From positions 310,001 through 374,000 of the forward strand of contig CAWDWG010000001.1 in assembly GCA_963805985.1 (NCBI GenBank): 64,000 bases of DNA, written 5' to 3'. Made by a program: the position numbers and the translations under genes. This document shows, piece by piece, positions 1 through 9,604 of this stretch (position 1 is the stretch's first letter; the number at the start of each line of letters is the position of its first letter). The stretch is from Bog-257 sp963805985. GTDB taxonomy: Bacteria; Acidobacteriota; Terriglobia; Terriglobales; Acidobacteriaceae. A model generated the notes under the pieces. That model saw only the letters and a program-made list of their open reading frames with translations, was not told the DNA's origin and searched no databases.

Positions 1-47
1 AGCCCGCAGTGGAAGAGCGTGAACCGAGCAGATCGGAGATCAGCCAT
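1..47 (-). CDS. 5' end of an unidentified gene running off the window
   Basis: On the minus strand an ATG at 47 is preceded by a good Shine-Dalgarno sequence (AAAGGAG, about 6 nt upstream). Translation begins MADLRSARFTLFHCG and is cut by the window edge. Fifteen codons are too few to assign a family, so only the start signal supports this call. Confidence 0.3.
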   Translation of the reverse strand, partial: MADLRSARFTLFHCG

Positions 48-193
48 TGCCGGCTCCTTTGGTCGGTGCGATGGAGAACCTTGCGTGCCCCAGGTATTTC
101 GTCCCTGCTTGGACGTTCACCGGAACAAATCGTACCCCACGGTTAACGTTTTTCTTTGGACGATTTAGGACGCTAACCTGTGCGCGATCTGTG

Positions 194-228
194 CCCCAGA
201 GCCTGCCCTGAGCTTGCCGAAGGGTTCA
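194..228. repeat. short dispersed repeat with CCTGAGCTTGCCGAAGG core
   Basis: The 48-296 intergenic stretch holds this imperfect palindrome, of a type seen widely as a dispersed repeat in bacterial genomes. Nothing else was recognised in the stretch. Confidence 0.4.
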
Positions 229-296
229 CGTCCGTTTTTTACCTGGGCGCCGGAAGGCGGCGCGCTCCATCCGCAACGTTGCTGCCCATAATAGAC

Positions 297-3023
297 CTAT
301 TTTGGGTTGGGATTGTTCCCATTTTGTGGCGCACCCGTCCCGTTATTTTGCTCTTGGTCACTACTATCTCCGTGCCCAAAGAGCCGGCTGAAGAAGCCTT
401 TCTTCTTTTTCTTCGGCTGACCGTCATTCTCTGCGTCGATGTTGGTCACCTGGCCGGCGGGGGTTCCTGCGGTCGATTGCGGCGGGCCGTTGGTGCTGGT
501 CGGAGGCGCGGCTACCGGCGGCGATCCTAATCCGAAGATCTTCTGCACGACGTTACGATGATCGCCGAAGCCCTGCTCGCAGGTTTCCTTCGGCTCGGTA
601 CCGGCGATGAAGGCGACGTTGTAGTCCTGCGGACAGGACGGCGTCGCCAGCAGGTTGGTAGTTTTGTCGAGCGACACGTTGACCACGCCCGACGGTGCGG
701 GGAAATCCTTGGTGTTGGCGTACTGCGGCAGCTGGACCGCGCGCTTCATGAACTCCGCCCAGATGGGCGCAGCCGCCGCGCCGCCGGCCAGCTTGATGTC
801 GGTGTAATCGTCGTTACCCACCCAGACGATGCACAGCAGATTCGTCGTGTAGCCGGCGAACCACGCGTCGTGCGACGTGCCGGTCTTCCCTGCTGCCGGC
901 GGCGTGAACCCGCGCGCCCGCACCGGATATCCGGTGCCGTTATTGACCACCGCTTCCATCATCGTGGTCATCACGTAGGCGACACGCGGATCGAGCACTT
1001 CCTTCGAGTCGCTTTGATAGTTGTTCAGGATATTGCCTTTGGCGTCGCGCACCGACCGCACCATCTGCGGCGCCATCCGCGTGCCGCCGTTGGCAAAGAC
1101 CGTGTAAGCTCCGGCCATTTCCACCGGAGTCGCGGCATAGGCGCCGAGCGCGACCGCCGGCGTTCCGCGCGCGCTGGTAATGCCCGCAGCGCGAGCCAGC
1201 GCTGCGACTTTGTCGAAGCCCACTTCCTCGCCCAACCGCACCGTCGCATTGTTCAGCGACTCCGCCAGCGCATAGCGCGCCGTCACTTCCCCGTGGAAGT
1301 TCTCGTGATAGTTCCGCGGCTCGTAAACATCGTCGCCGTTGTTGATGGCGATGCTCACCTGCGAATCGTCAATCAAACTCGCCGGCGTAAACACGCCACT
1401 GTCCTGGGTCACCACGCCGGTATTGGGATCAGCGTTGGCCTCGGTCAGCGACTGCCCGGTCACCGCGGTATTGATCGCGGTCGCGTAGACAAACGGCTTG
1501 AAGATCGATCCCGTCGGCCGCTTGGCGAGCGCATGATTCAGCTGGCTCATGCCGTAATTTCTGCCGCCGACCAGCGCCAGCACCTCGCCGGTATGCGGAT
1601 CGAGCGCCACCAGTGCCACTTGCGGCATCGGGCCGGTGTCGACCTTGACCTCGCGCACCGCGTCTTTGCCGGTGCCGATCTTAGTTACGTGCGTGCGCTT
1701 CTTCTGCACCTGCTCATCGACCAGCGCCATGCCGATATCGACTGCCTCGGCCGCCGCCTTCTGCAAATCCGGATCGATCGAGGTGTAGATGCGCAGCGCG
1801 TGATCGTTCAACTCTTCTTCGCTGAACTGCGGCGCCAGCTGGTCCTTCACCAGATCGACAAAGTAAGGCGCGTCGCTGGCTTCGACATTCGGCGTTGCCA
1901 GCTTCAGCGGCGTCGCCTTCGCCCGTTCGGCTTCGTCACGGGTTATCGCGCCGGTGTCGACCATCGAATCCAGTACCAGATTGCGCCGCTCCAGCGCGCG
2001 CTTGGGATGCTGATAGGGCGAAAGATAATTCGGCCGCTGGATCATCCCGGCCAGCAGTGCCGCCTCGGGCAGCGAGATGTTCTTGATGTCCTTGTTGAAG
2101 TAGGCGTGCGCCGCCTCGCCGAATCCGTTGATGGTGAACGAACCGCGCTGGCCGAGGTAAACCTGGTTGGCGTACATCTCGAAGATGCGCTGCTTGGAGA
2201 ACTTCTGCTCCAGCTCGATAGCGATCATCATCTCCGTCAGCTTGCGCTTCACCGTCTTCTCCGGCGTGAGGAAGAACCCGCGCGAGAGCTGCATGGTGAT
2301 GGTCGAGCCGCCTTGCCCGTGGCGGCCTTCGCGCATATCGATCAGCGCCGCCTCGAACAGGCGATAGAAGTTGACGCCGCCGTGCTGGAAGAAGCGCCGG
2401 TCCTCGATGGCCAGCGTCGCATTCACCATCACCGGCGGGATGTCCCCAAACTTGATGAGCTCGCGCTTGGATCGGTCCTGCCCTTCGAAGAGCGCGGTCA
2501 CCAGTTGCGGCTCCAGCTCGTAGCCCGCCAGCTCCTGCCGCTCGCCGCTGGTCTGGGTGATGGAGCTGACCTTGCCGCTGCGGAACCGAATCACCGCGTT
2601 GTCAGCGCCGTGAAACGATTGCGGCCCCGGCATCACCTGAATCGCGTCGCCGATGAACGCGTAGCGCCCGATGGGCGACGATCCGCCTTCGCTGTAGCCC
2701 GCGCGCCGCAGGTCGGCGGCAACTTCGCTCGCATCCAGCTTCTCGCCAACGGAAACTATGCGCGGCCGCGCGTAAATCTTGGCAGCGTTGGTGAAGATCT
2801 CGCCCGACATGCGGCGATCGACCACCCGCTCGTACTTCACATACAGGTAGAAGAAGACGCCCATGAAGACGACGCAGAGCAGCAGAAACGCCGCGGAAAA
2901 AATCTTCACCAGGGGATCGTTGAAGGAAAAATGCCGCACCTTGGCCCGCTGAGCTGCGGGACGGGACTTGCCCCTGGGCGCGCGCGCCGGAGTTCGATCG
3001 GGTACTGTAACTTTGATTGCCAC
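297..3023 (-). CDS. bifunctional penicillin-binding protein, PBP1A/1B family
   Basis: Class A PBP that polymerises and cross-links peptidoglycan in the periplasm. The 908-residue product has a cytoplasmic N-terminus, one membrane helix at about residues 40-62, then a UB2H-like segment (GEIFTNAAKIYARPR) typical of the PBP1b type. The glycosyltransferase domain shows the catalytic EDRRFF motif and the GGSTITMQL and KRKLTEM motifs. The transpeptidase domain has the nucleophile motif TGSIFKPF (SxxK), SLNNATV (SxN) and AGKTGTS (KTG). The tail is low-complexity, rich in Pro, Lys, Gly and Asn. The GTG start at 3023 is the only sensible one and has no obvious ribosome binding site. A long plus-strand ORF over the same DNA is an antisense shadow. 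Confidence 0.95.
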   Translation of the reverse strand: MAIKVTVPDRTPARAPRGKSRPAAQRAKVRHFSFNDPLVKIFSAAFLLLCVVFMGVFFYLYVKYERVVDRRMSGEIFTNAAKIYARPRIVSVGEKLDASEVAADLRRAGYSEGGSSPIGRYAFIGDAIQVMPGPQSFHGADNAVIRFRSGKVSSITQTSGERQELAGYELEPQLVTALFEGQDRSKRELIKFGDIPPVMVNATLAIEDRRFFQHGGVNFYRLFEAALIDMREGRHGQGGSTITMQLSRGFFLTPEKTVKRKLTEMMIAIELEQKFSKQRIFEMYANQVYLGQRGSFTINGFGEAAHAYFNKDIKNISLPEAALLAGMIQRPNYLSPYQHPKRALERRNLVLDSMVDTGAITRDEAERAKATPLKLATPNVEASDAPYFVDLVKDQLAPQFSEEELNDHALRIYTSIDPDLQKAAAEAVDIGMALVDEQVQKKRTHVTKIGTGKDAVREVKVDTGPMPQVALVALDPHTGEVLALVGGRNYGMSQLNHALAKRPTGSIFKPFVYATAINTAVTGQSLTEANADPNTGVVTQDSGVFTPASLIDDSQVSIAINNGDDVYEPRNYHENFHGEVTARYALAESLNNATVRLGEEVGFDKVAALARAAGITSARGTPAVALGAYAATPVEMAGAYTVFANGGTRMAPQMVRSVRDAKGNILNNYQSDSKEVLDPRVAYVMTTMMEAVVNNGTGYPVRARGFTPPAAGKTGTSHDAWFAGYTTNLLCIVWVGNDDYTDIKLAGGAAAAPIWAEFMKRAVQLPQYANTKDFPAPSGVVNVSLDKTTNLLATPSCPQDYNVAFIAGTEPKETCEQGFGDHRNVVQKIFGLGSPPVAAPPTSTNGPPQSTAGTPAGQVTNIDAENDGQPKKKKKGFFSRLFGHGDSSDQEQNNGTGAPQNGNNPNPK

Positions 3024-3460
3024 GTTTATGAATACGCAGAGAGTGCCCCATGTCGGTGCTTCTCAAGACATGGTTCGTGCCGAGGCCCCCATGTCTCGCG
3101 CCTTTCGAGACATGGGCGGTTACAAGCTGCCCTCTCACCGCCAGCGCTTGCCCTAGACCCGAAATCGGGCCCTCAGGATCAGACGGCGAACCAGCGCTCC
3201 TGGTTATCTAAGATGCCATCTAAGATGCCGTCCAGGATGACACCGAAGATGCTCTTGACGATGCCATCTTGGCCGCCGTTGCCTGGGAAATCCCGCGTTC
3301 TCGAGGATGACCTGCGACCCAACCGCCGAGGCGCCATCGCCGCGACCGGCACGGATTCACGATGAGATCGAACGCCAAAGCAGACTTTATTGTAAAGCAG
3401 CTTGCGGACCGCAGGTAGAGCCGAACAGGGTTCGGCAGAGCCGCGGTAGTATTCGCGTCC
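3024..3460. other. gene-free stretch with inverted repeats
   Basis: No convincing ORF. It contains a perfect 11-bp inverted repeat, CCCATGTCTCG at 3088-3098 and its complement at 3106-3116 with a 7-nt loop. A further AGACATGG half copy lies at 3066-3073. From 3207 to 3275 there are several GATGCC(A/G)TC(T/C) units in direct and inverted order. Function is unknown; it lies upstream of the PBP gene. Confidence 0.5.
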
Positions 3461-3567
3461 CCAGCGCAGGCCGGAGGCCTGCGATCCAGCCGCCGGGACG
3501 GCGGCGCTACGTCGATTCGTAGCGCCGGCCTCCGGCCGGCTGTCCGGCAGGCGTCCCGCCTGCCGAT
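3461..3567. repeat. family D palindromic repeat (GTAGCGCCGGCC type)
   Basis: A cluster of GC-rich palindromes: GCAGGCCGGAGGCCTGC, CCGCC(N)GGCGG followed by GCGCTAC, then GTAGCGCCGGCCTCCGGCC and GGCAGGCGTCCCGCCTGCC. The same modules recur at 6521-6551, 9497-9598 and 10887-10933. Confidence 0.75.
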
Positions 3568-3582
3568 TCGTCGCCGATCAAG

Positions 3583-4881
3583 CTACGGTGTGATCTCCCA
3601 GACCACGCCGCAACCCGGACCACCTTGAGGGCAATACAGCAGGTCGTTGCCGCCGAACTCGGTCGTGCCGTAGAGGTTGCCGTCGGCGTCAAGGACGACG
3701 CCACCGAAGGGATAGGCTCCATCGCTGCCGCCAGTGAAGTCGTGAAGATCGGTAAGCGTCCACGACCCACCGGAGTTCGTTAACTTGAAGACCATGCCAT
3801 CATCACGAGGCCCGCCAAGAGCGCAAGTTCCATAAAAATTACCGGCTGCGTCTCGGGCGAGGGGTTGCGTGTCACATACACCGCCCCAACTGTACAGCGT
3901 AGAGAAATCCCAACTTCCGCCTGATGGTGTCATCTCAAAGACGGTGCCGTCAAATCCACCGGTTTCCGTGGGCCCGTAGATGTTACCGGACTGATCCATG
4001 AGTACGGGTCCCGGGGCACTGGGTCCCCCGAAATACTGGCCATTCCCAAAGTTATAGAGGATATTTTCTGTCCACGTCCCGCCGGACGGCGACAACTCGT
4101 AAACCGTCCCGCCTCCTGACGTCCCTCCCTGCCACGTCGCTCCGTAAAGGTTTCCGGCCGAATCTAAGATCACACCAACCAACGGGTACCACCCGTCGGT
4201 GCCATTGTCGTCGAAGCTATGAACCACACTCTCGGTCCACTTTCCCCCAGAGGAGGTAAGTTCGAAAACTACGCCGCAAGGGTAGTAACCCTCATTGCCC
4301 TGGCACTTATCGTTCGCTCCTCCTGATTGCGTCGTGCCATAGATGTTCCCGGCCTTATCGAAGGCCAGCTGCACGTCAATCGGCCACCCTCCGTCCGATC
4401 CTTCAAAGGCATGGAGAACGGTTTCAGTCCAATAACAAATAGCCGTTTTGCACGCGGCGGCCGGCGGTTGCAGTTCAAAAACCACGCCAGTACCGCTCCC
4501 ACACCCGCCGAACTCGGTGGTGCCATAAATCGCGCCATTGGGGCCGACTATTACGGGCCCCCACGGTTGAATCCCATCGCAGCCATTCGGGAATTCGAAG
4601 AGCGGGCTCACCTTCCAACCCAAGCCCCCCTTCTCCAGCTTGAACACCGCGCCTTGCTCCGCCGTTCCGCCGTAAACCGTCGTTCCGTACAGAACTCCTG
4701 GGCCGCCCACGGTCACACCGGCAAAAGGATTTCCGCCGTCCGCTCCGCCGGTGAAGGCGTGTAGAACAGTGAACGTTTGCGCTAATCCCGGGGCCGGGGC
4801 GAGCACGGTCAGCACACCAAGCATGGCGAGCGCGAATGCGGGAAGTGGCAGGTGAAAAGCGAAGCGTGGCCGGGTTGTCAT
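3583..4881 (-). CDS. secreted GloVer-repeat protein (TIGR03803 type)
   Basis: 432 residues. An N-terminal signal peptide (hydrophobic residues about 12-34, ending LAQ) precedes about seven tandem repeats built on the pattern NxYGTTxxGG, spaced about 50 residues apart. This is the Gloeobacter/Verrucomicrobia (GloVer) repeat, thought to form a beta-propeller-like surface or secreted domain. The start has a strong AAAGGAGGT site just upstream. Biochemical function is unknown for the family. It lies in tandem with a second GloVer gene in the same orientation, with 127 bp between them. Confidence 0.85.
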   Translation of the reverse strand: MTTRPRFAFHLPLPAFALAMLGVLTVLAPAPGLAQTFTVLHAFTGGADGGNPFAGVTVGGPGVLYGTTVYGGTAEQGAVFKLEKGGLGWKVSPLFEFPNGCDGIQPWGPVIVGPNGAIYGTTEFGGCGSGTGVVFELQPPAAACKTAICYWTETVLHAFEGSDGGWPIDVQLAFDKAGNIYGTTQSGGANDKCQGNEGYYPCGVVFELTSSGGKWTESVVHSFDDNGTDGWYPLVGVILDSAGNLYGATWQGGTSGGGTVYELSPSGGTWTENILYNFGNGQYFGGPSAPGPVLMDQSGNIYGPTETGGFDGTVFEMTPSGGSWDFSTLYSWGGVCDTQPLARDAAGNFYGTCALGGPRDDGMVFKLTNSGGSWTLTDLHDFTGGSDGAYPFGGVVLDADGNLYGTTEFGGNDLLYCPQGGPGCGVVWEITP

Positions 4882-5008
4882 GACGACCTCCTTTACGACT
4901 GTCGGATTACCATCCTGACGAACGCATTGACCCTAGGTTACCGATTCAAAGCAATTAGCGAGAATAGGTTTATCACAGCCGTCCTCACATTGCCTTAGCC
5001 GCTCGCCT

Positions 5009-6283
5009 TCATTCCGCGTTTGGGCAAACCGTGCAAAGCCGCGGCAGGGTTATACGGAAGACGGTCCCATAGCTTGAGTTCCCGCCACTTCCGGCGGCGC
5101 CGTACAAGTTTGTCCCGAGTTGCACCAGCGAGGCGGTAGACAGAGAGCCGTCACTAGGTGGTCCGGCAAAGTTGTGCAGCGTAGTCAGGGCGCCGGCGGG
5201 AGTCATTTTGAAGATCGTGCCGGCGTCGTGGGTGCCTCCCTCGAAGGTCGTGCCGTAGAAATTGCCGTCGGTGGCCTGCACCAGCGTGGCGTAAGGGTAG
5301 GCGCCGTCGCTCGCTCCCGCAAAGCTGTGCAAGGTGGTATAGGCGCCGGTGGGAGTGATTTTGAAGGCTGTGCCGTCGCCATTGGCCCCGCCGCCCGACG
5401 CTACTCCATAGAAATTGCCGTCCTTGGCCAGCACCAGCGCGCCATAAGGATCGCCGCCGTCGCTGCAGTTGGATTGCGAGCAAAAGCTGTAGAGCGTGGT
5501 CAGCGTGCCGCCGGGCGTCATCTTGAAGACCGTGCCCTGGCCATTGACGCCGTCGATCCCGCCGAGGTTCGTGGTTCCATAGAAATTGCCGTCGCTGCCC
5601 TGCACCATCCCGGTGTAAGGCCAGTAGCCGTCATTGACGTTGAACCTGTGCAGCGTGGTCAGGCTGCCGCTGGGCGTGATTTTGAATACAGTGCCGCACC
5701 CAACCGGGGAGCATGAGATCCCGCCATTAAAGGTTGTTCCGTAGAAATTTCCATCGCTGCCCTGCACCACTGGAGCAGAAGGGGCAGCTCCATCGTCGCA
5801 GTTGCTTTGCGAGCAAAAGCTGTACAGCGTGGTCAGCGTGCCTTGGGGGGTGATTTTGAAGACCGTACCGCAGGTCCCGTAAAAGCATTCGGTACCGGTC
5901 CCGCCCACTTCGGTGGTTCCATAGAAGTTGCCGTCGCCACTCTGCACCAGCACGGGCTCGGGATCAGCGCCGTCGCTGCAGTTGGGTTGCGAGCAAAAGC
6001 TGTAGAGCACGGTGAGCGTTCCGCCAGGGGTGATCTTGAAGACCGTGCCGCAGCCGTCGTTGCTGATGCAGTTGCCATTCTTGTTGGCTCCGCCCCCAAA
6101 AGTCGTTCCGTAGAAATTGCCGTCGCTGGCGTGCAACAGCCCGGCTTCAGGATTGGCGCCGTCGCCTGGCGATCCCTGAAAGTTGTGGAGCGTGGTCAGG
6201 ACTTGTGCCGGCGACGCAATGGCGGTCGCGGTGCAGAACACGAAGAGGATGCAAGCCATCTTCAACAACCCAGGTTTGTTCAT
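5009..6283 (-). CDS. secreted GloVer-repeat protein, second copy
   Basis: 424 residues from the ATG at 6283. That start is chosen over an in-frame upstream codon because TAGGAGG lies just before it and the protein then opens with a clean signal peptide (MNKPGLLKMAC, cleavage near SPAQ). About seven NFYGTT-type repeats alternate with GTVFKITP-type strands, and many units contain paired Cys (SFCSQSNCSDG), suggesting disulfides in an exported protein. It is a paralogue of the neighbouring gene at 3583-4881. Function is unknown. Confidence 0.85.
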   Translation of the reverse strand: MNKPGLLKMACILFVFCTATAIASPAQVLTTLHNFQGSPGDGANPEAGLLHASDGNFYGTTFGGGANKNGNCISNDGCGTVFKITPGGTLTVLYSFCSQPNCSDGADPEPVLVQSGDGNFYGTTEVGGTGTECFYGTCGTVFKITPQGTLTTLYSFCSQSNCDDGAAPSAPVVQGSDGNFYGTTFNGGISCSPVGCGTVFKITPSGSLTTLHRFNVNDGYWPYTGMVQGSDGNFYGTTNLGGIDGVNGQGTVFKMTPGGTLTTLYSFCSQSNCSDGGDPYGALVLAKDGNFYGVASGGGANGDGTAFKITPTGAYTTLHSFAGASDGAYPYATLVQATDGNFYGTTFEGGTHDAGTIFKMTPAGALTTLHNFAGPPSDGSLSTASLVQLGTNLYGAAGSGGNSSYGTVFRITLPRLCTVCPNAE

Positions 6284-6520
6284 AGTGCCTCCTATTACGG
6301 CCTCGCGCCGGCCCGCACCAGAGTCCCGCAATGCAGGGTCAAATTCAGCGAATCCTTCATCTCAGCCGAGGAAACCGTTATACGAGATCGAATATCATCG
6401 CTGATCTCCCGAAAGGGCAACTTAATTCTGGATTACGATGTAATCGACTCACAGGCAGCGGGTTAGCTCGCCCGTAGCAAAGTGATGGGCACAGTAAGCG
6501 AGCTCCGACTTTCGTACCTC

Positions 6521-6551
6521 TGCGATCCAGCCGCCGAGACGGCGGCGCTAC
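6521..6551. repeat. partial family D palindrome touching a stop codon
   Basis: Contains GCGATCCAGCCGCCGAGACG then GCGGCGCTAC. Its last bases (CTA) are the TAG stop codon of the NHL gene read on the minus strand. Confidence 0.65.
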
Positions 6552-7828
6552 TTTGCTGCAGGTGCTGTGGCTGCTGCCTGCTGTGCCGGCGCGGCGGGCG
6601 TCTGCACGGCGGCCTTGGCGCCGCCTCGTTGCGCTTCCTTCTCTTTCTTCAGCTGATCCGCTTCCGCATCCGTGATGTAGCGGAACATCTGCACTCGCCC
6701 GGGATACTGCTCGGAGGTAAAAATGCGATTGTTCTTGTCGATGTACACCCCGTCCAGTGACGAGAATTGTCCCAGCAGATTGCCGTGTCCGCCCACGATG
6801 CCCAGCAACTGCCCTTCGATATTGAAGGCTTGCAGTATGTCGAGCATGGGATCGGCCACCCAGATGTGTCCGTCGCTATCGACGGCGATGCCCTTGGGAT
6901 GAGCGAAGCAGCCCGGCCCGTCGCAGTGCTTGCCGATCTGGCTGATGTAGTTTCCGTCGGCGTCGAAGACCTCGACGCGGTAGTTCATGGTGTCGGTCAC
7001 ATACACGTTGTTATCTTTGTCGAGCGCAACAAACGTCGGCAACGAGAAGTCGCCTGGCGTAGTCAGTTCATGCTTCTTGCCGCCGGTGCCGATGCGGCGC
7101 TTCTCCTTCAGTGTGTCAGCGTCGTAGACCACCACCTGGTCCGCCTGCGTGTCCACGACATAGAGCTGGCGATTTTCCGTGTCGACGGCGATTCCTACCG
7201 GATCGATCAGGCCGTCCTTGATCATGTCGACGACTTTGTTGTTCTTGTCGAAGACGAGCACGCGCTTCAGCTTGCCGTCGGTGACAAACAGCCGATCGTC
7301 ATCGTCGAAGGCGACACCGTTGATCATCCCGAAGGTAGCGTCGCGGCCGTTGCCGATCAGCGTGGTTTCCTTAGTTTCTGTATTGAAGACGAAGATGGCG
7401 CCGACCTTCTGATCGGCAACATACAGGTCGCCCTTGGAGTTGACGGCCATTCCGTACGGCCCGAGCAGCTGGAACGGTATCGGCTTGAAGTGCCCCTTGT
7501 TGTTCGGGTCCTGCACACCGGCCAGCCGGTCCATCCACGACGACTTCTTCTTCGCCTGCTGCGACTCAGGCGTGTAGTCCAGAGGCATGCCGGCAAAGTA
7601 ATTGGTGTAGCGCACGCGCGGGATATTGGGCGGCGTCGGCCACATCAGCTTGCTGGTATCGACCTGCGGCTTCGCGTCCGCCGCCGGCGCGGCAGCTTTC
7701 GAATCCTGCGACGGCTTCTTCTTGTCGGCGGCCCGCGCGCTGTTGGGGAACAGCGATGCCAAAATCAGCATCGCTACCGTCAGGGCGCGATCCAGTCGCA
7801 TCCAGTTGCGTCGAAGTTTTCTTACCAT
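6548..7828 (-). CDS. exported NHL-repeat beta-propeller protein
   Basis: 426 residues: a signal peptide (cleavage near ARA-AD), then about six NHL-type blades. Repeating motifs include GPYGMAVNSKGDLYVAD, GIAVDTENRQLYVVD and GIAVDSDGHIWVADP, and the C-terminal tail is Ala/Pro/Gln-rich. The start is supported by AGGGAG 8 nt upstream. It sits 20 nt downstream of the 16-haem cytochrome gene on the same strand, so the two are probably co-transcribed. NHL proteins accompany multihaem cytochromes in several respiratory loci; a role in electron transfer at the cell envelope or in cytochrome assembly is inference. Confidence 0.85.
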   Translation of the reverse strand: MVRKLRRNWMRLDRALTVAMLILASLFPNSARAADKKKPSQDSKAAAPAADAKPQVDTSKLMWPTPPNIPRVRYTNYFAGMPLDYTPESQQAKKKSSWMDRLAGVQDPNNKGHFKPIPFQLLGPYGMAVNSKGDLYVADQKVGAIFVFNTETKETTLIGNGRDATFGMINGVAFDDDDRLFVTDGKLKRVLVFDKNNKVVDMIKDGLIDPVGIAVDTENRQLYVVDTQADQVVVYDADTLKEKRRIGTGGKKHELTTPGDFSLPTFVALDKDNNVYVTDTMNYRVEVFDADGNYISQIGKHCDGPGCFAHPKGIAVDSDGHIWVADPMLDILQAFNIEGQLLGIVGGHGNLLGQFSSLDGVYIDKNNRIFTSEQYPGRVQMFRYITDAEADQLKKEKEAQRGGAKAAVQTPAAPAQQAAATAPAAK

Positions 7829-7848
7829 TGCTATCTCCCTCTCGACTC

Positions 7849-9270
7849 CTACTTCAGCGTCAGCCGGTTCTTATGGCAGTTGTCACAGAACTGCATGTTG
7901 TTGGCTTGATCCTTCACCAGCAGATCCGGCTGCGTCGACGAATGCGGCTGGTGGCACGTCATGCAATCGATGTGTGTCTTGACCTTGGTAATGTCGGTCG
8001 GATCCATCACGTCCTGCACCGGATGGCCCAGCATGGGATGTCCCAGTCCGTACTTGATCGGCAGGATGACGACTTTGTTCTTCACGAAGTAATCCGCCGG
8101 CATCTTGACCTTGCCGTTGAAGATGGTGATCACATGCTCGGCGTCCAGCTTCTGCGGCTTCGAATCCGGGCCGTGGCATTCGAGGCATAGCGCGCTGCCC
8201 TTGGCGCGAAGCAGATGCTCGTTGTCGCTGCCGTGCGGTTCGTGGCAGGTCGCGCAGCCCAGCCCAAACGCGGGCTGATGCAGATGCGCCTTCTTGAATT
8301 GCTCGGCCTGATCGCTGTGGCACGCCAGGCAGGCGTTGACCGGATCAGGCTGAATGAAGCCCGGCGTCTTGCCGGCATGCGGATTGTGGCAGGCAGTGCA
8401 ATCGCCTTGCGCGCCCGGATGCTGCACTTTCGCTTTCTCGATCTGTGTGGCCTGCTCGGTATGGCACGTCACGCACAGCGTCTTCACATCCGCCTGCGTC
8501 AGAACCACCTTGCCGTCCTTGGCCGGCTGATGGCACGTCTCACACGATCCCATCGCGAATGGCGGATGCGCGAATGCCTGAATGAGCTTGGGCGAGTTCG
8601 ACTGATGCGGATCGTGACACTGCACGCAGTTCGAAGTCGCGAACGGCTGGCCCTGATGCGCCTTGATCAGCGCGGCGTCTTTCGCGTCGTGGCAATCGAG
8701 ACAAAGCGCCGGGCTCGCCTTGGTGAGGTGGAAGTCAAACTCTTCCTTGCCGCGCTCGCCGGTCTTGTGCGTCACGTGGCAGGTGTCGCAGCCCATGTCG
8801 AGCGCCGCGTGCCGGCTACCTTTCTCAGGAACGTTCACGCCTTGCGTGTGGCACTGCAGGCAGAGGTTGGTGTTCTTGTCGCCGGAGGTCGGCTTGAGCA
8901 GTTGAAACTTGTTGTCGGAGGCGTGCGGGTCGTGGCACTTGACGCAATCGCGCACCGCCGGAGGATGGACCTTGCCCTTCAGGTCGGCAGCATTGTGGTC
9001 GGCATGGCAGGTCAGGCACAGCGCTTGCGGCGTCGTGGTGATCAGCTTGACGCGTGTCACATCTTTATTCACCCGGATTTCGTGACAACTCGTGCAGCCC
9101 ATCGCAATCGCGGAATGGGTGAACTTACCTTTGGCTTTGTCTGCGTGACACTCGGCGCACTTCTCTGGGGGAGTGTTTTTGTCGAGCGGCACAGGATGGA
9201 CGCTGGCAAAAGCAAGGCTCGCGCCGGCAAAAATGATCCACCCCACAAGAAACCGCACTACTCTGGTCAC
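7849..9270 (-). CDS. 16-haem c-type cytochrome
   Basis: 473 residues with an N-terminal signal or anchor helix (residues 5-22) and sixteen CxxCH haem-binding motifs, counted from CAECH near residue 38 to CDNCH near the C-terminus. Repeated HDPH/NPHAG/EPHGSDN patterns are typical of cytochrome c3/NapC-like and doubled-CXXCH families and may supply distal His ligands. The GTG start at 9270 has GGAGGT 5 nt upstream. It heads an operon with the NHL protein. It is presumably periplasmic or surface exposed and moves electrons between the quinone pool and an external or envelope partner. Substrate is unknown. The CcsA/ResB maturation genes lie 2 kb away on the other strand. Confidence 0.9.
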   Translation of the reverse strand: MTRVVRFLVGWIIFAGASLAFASVHPVPLDKNTPPEKCAECHADKAKGKFTHSAIAMGCTSCHEIRVNKDVTRVKLITTTPQALCLTCHADHNAADLKGKVHPPAVRDCVKCHDPHASDNKFQLLKPTSGDKNTNLCLQCHTQGVNVPEKGSRHAALDMGCDTCHVTHKTGERGKEEFDFHLTKASPALCLDCHDAKDAALIKAHQGQPFATSNCVQCHDPHQSNSPKLIQAFAHPPFAMGSCETCHQPAKDGKVVLTQADVKTLCVTCHTEQATQIEKAKVQHPGAQGDCTACHNPHAGKTPGFIQPDPVNACLACHSDQAEQFKKAHLHQPAFGLGCATCHEPHGSDNEHLLRAKGSALCLECHGPDSKPQKLDAEHVITIFNGKVKMPADYFVKNKVVILPIKYGLGHPMLGHPVQDVMDPTDITKVKTHIDCMTCHQPHSSTQPDLLVKDQANNMQFCDNCHKNRLTLK

Positions 9271-9604
9271 AACCTACCTCCAACCCTTACGTGCGTATGT
9301 GCACCCCGAATGCCGAAGCCGGCGCCCCACGGGAGAATCAACTGCAGCGATTGTAAGTTGTTTAGTTACGGGAGGTTAATAGCTCTTCAGTCGTAGGAAC
9401 GAGGAGTGGCTTATTCCACGGTTATAGGCTGGACATGGGTCTTCACCCACACGAAACGCTGAAAATTCCGCAGTGCTGATTTTGTAGCGCAGGTTTTGTA
9501 GCGCCGGCCTCCCGGCCGGCTGTCCGGCAGGCGTCTCGCCTGCCAACGCCCCCGCAGGCCAGAGGCCTGCGCTCCAGCCGCCAGGATGGCGGCGCTACTT
9601 TGAC
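9271..9604. other. intergenic region with a family D repeat
   Basis: No gene seen. 9497-9598 is a full family D repeat (GTAGCGCCGGCC, then CGGCAGGCG..CGCCTGCC, then GCAGGCC..GGCCTGC, then a final GGCGGCGCTAC). The upstream half is the leader of the cytochrome operon; no clear promoter was recognised. Confidence 0.6.

Noticed and set aside
558..3365. A 935-codon plus-strand ORF
   Set aside because: It is antisense to the penicillin-binding protein, extremely rich in Arg, His and Leu, and matches no family. It is a shadow of GC-rich codon use on the other strand.
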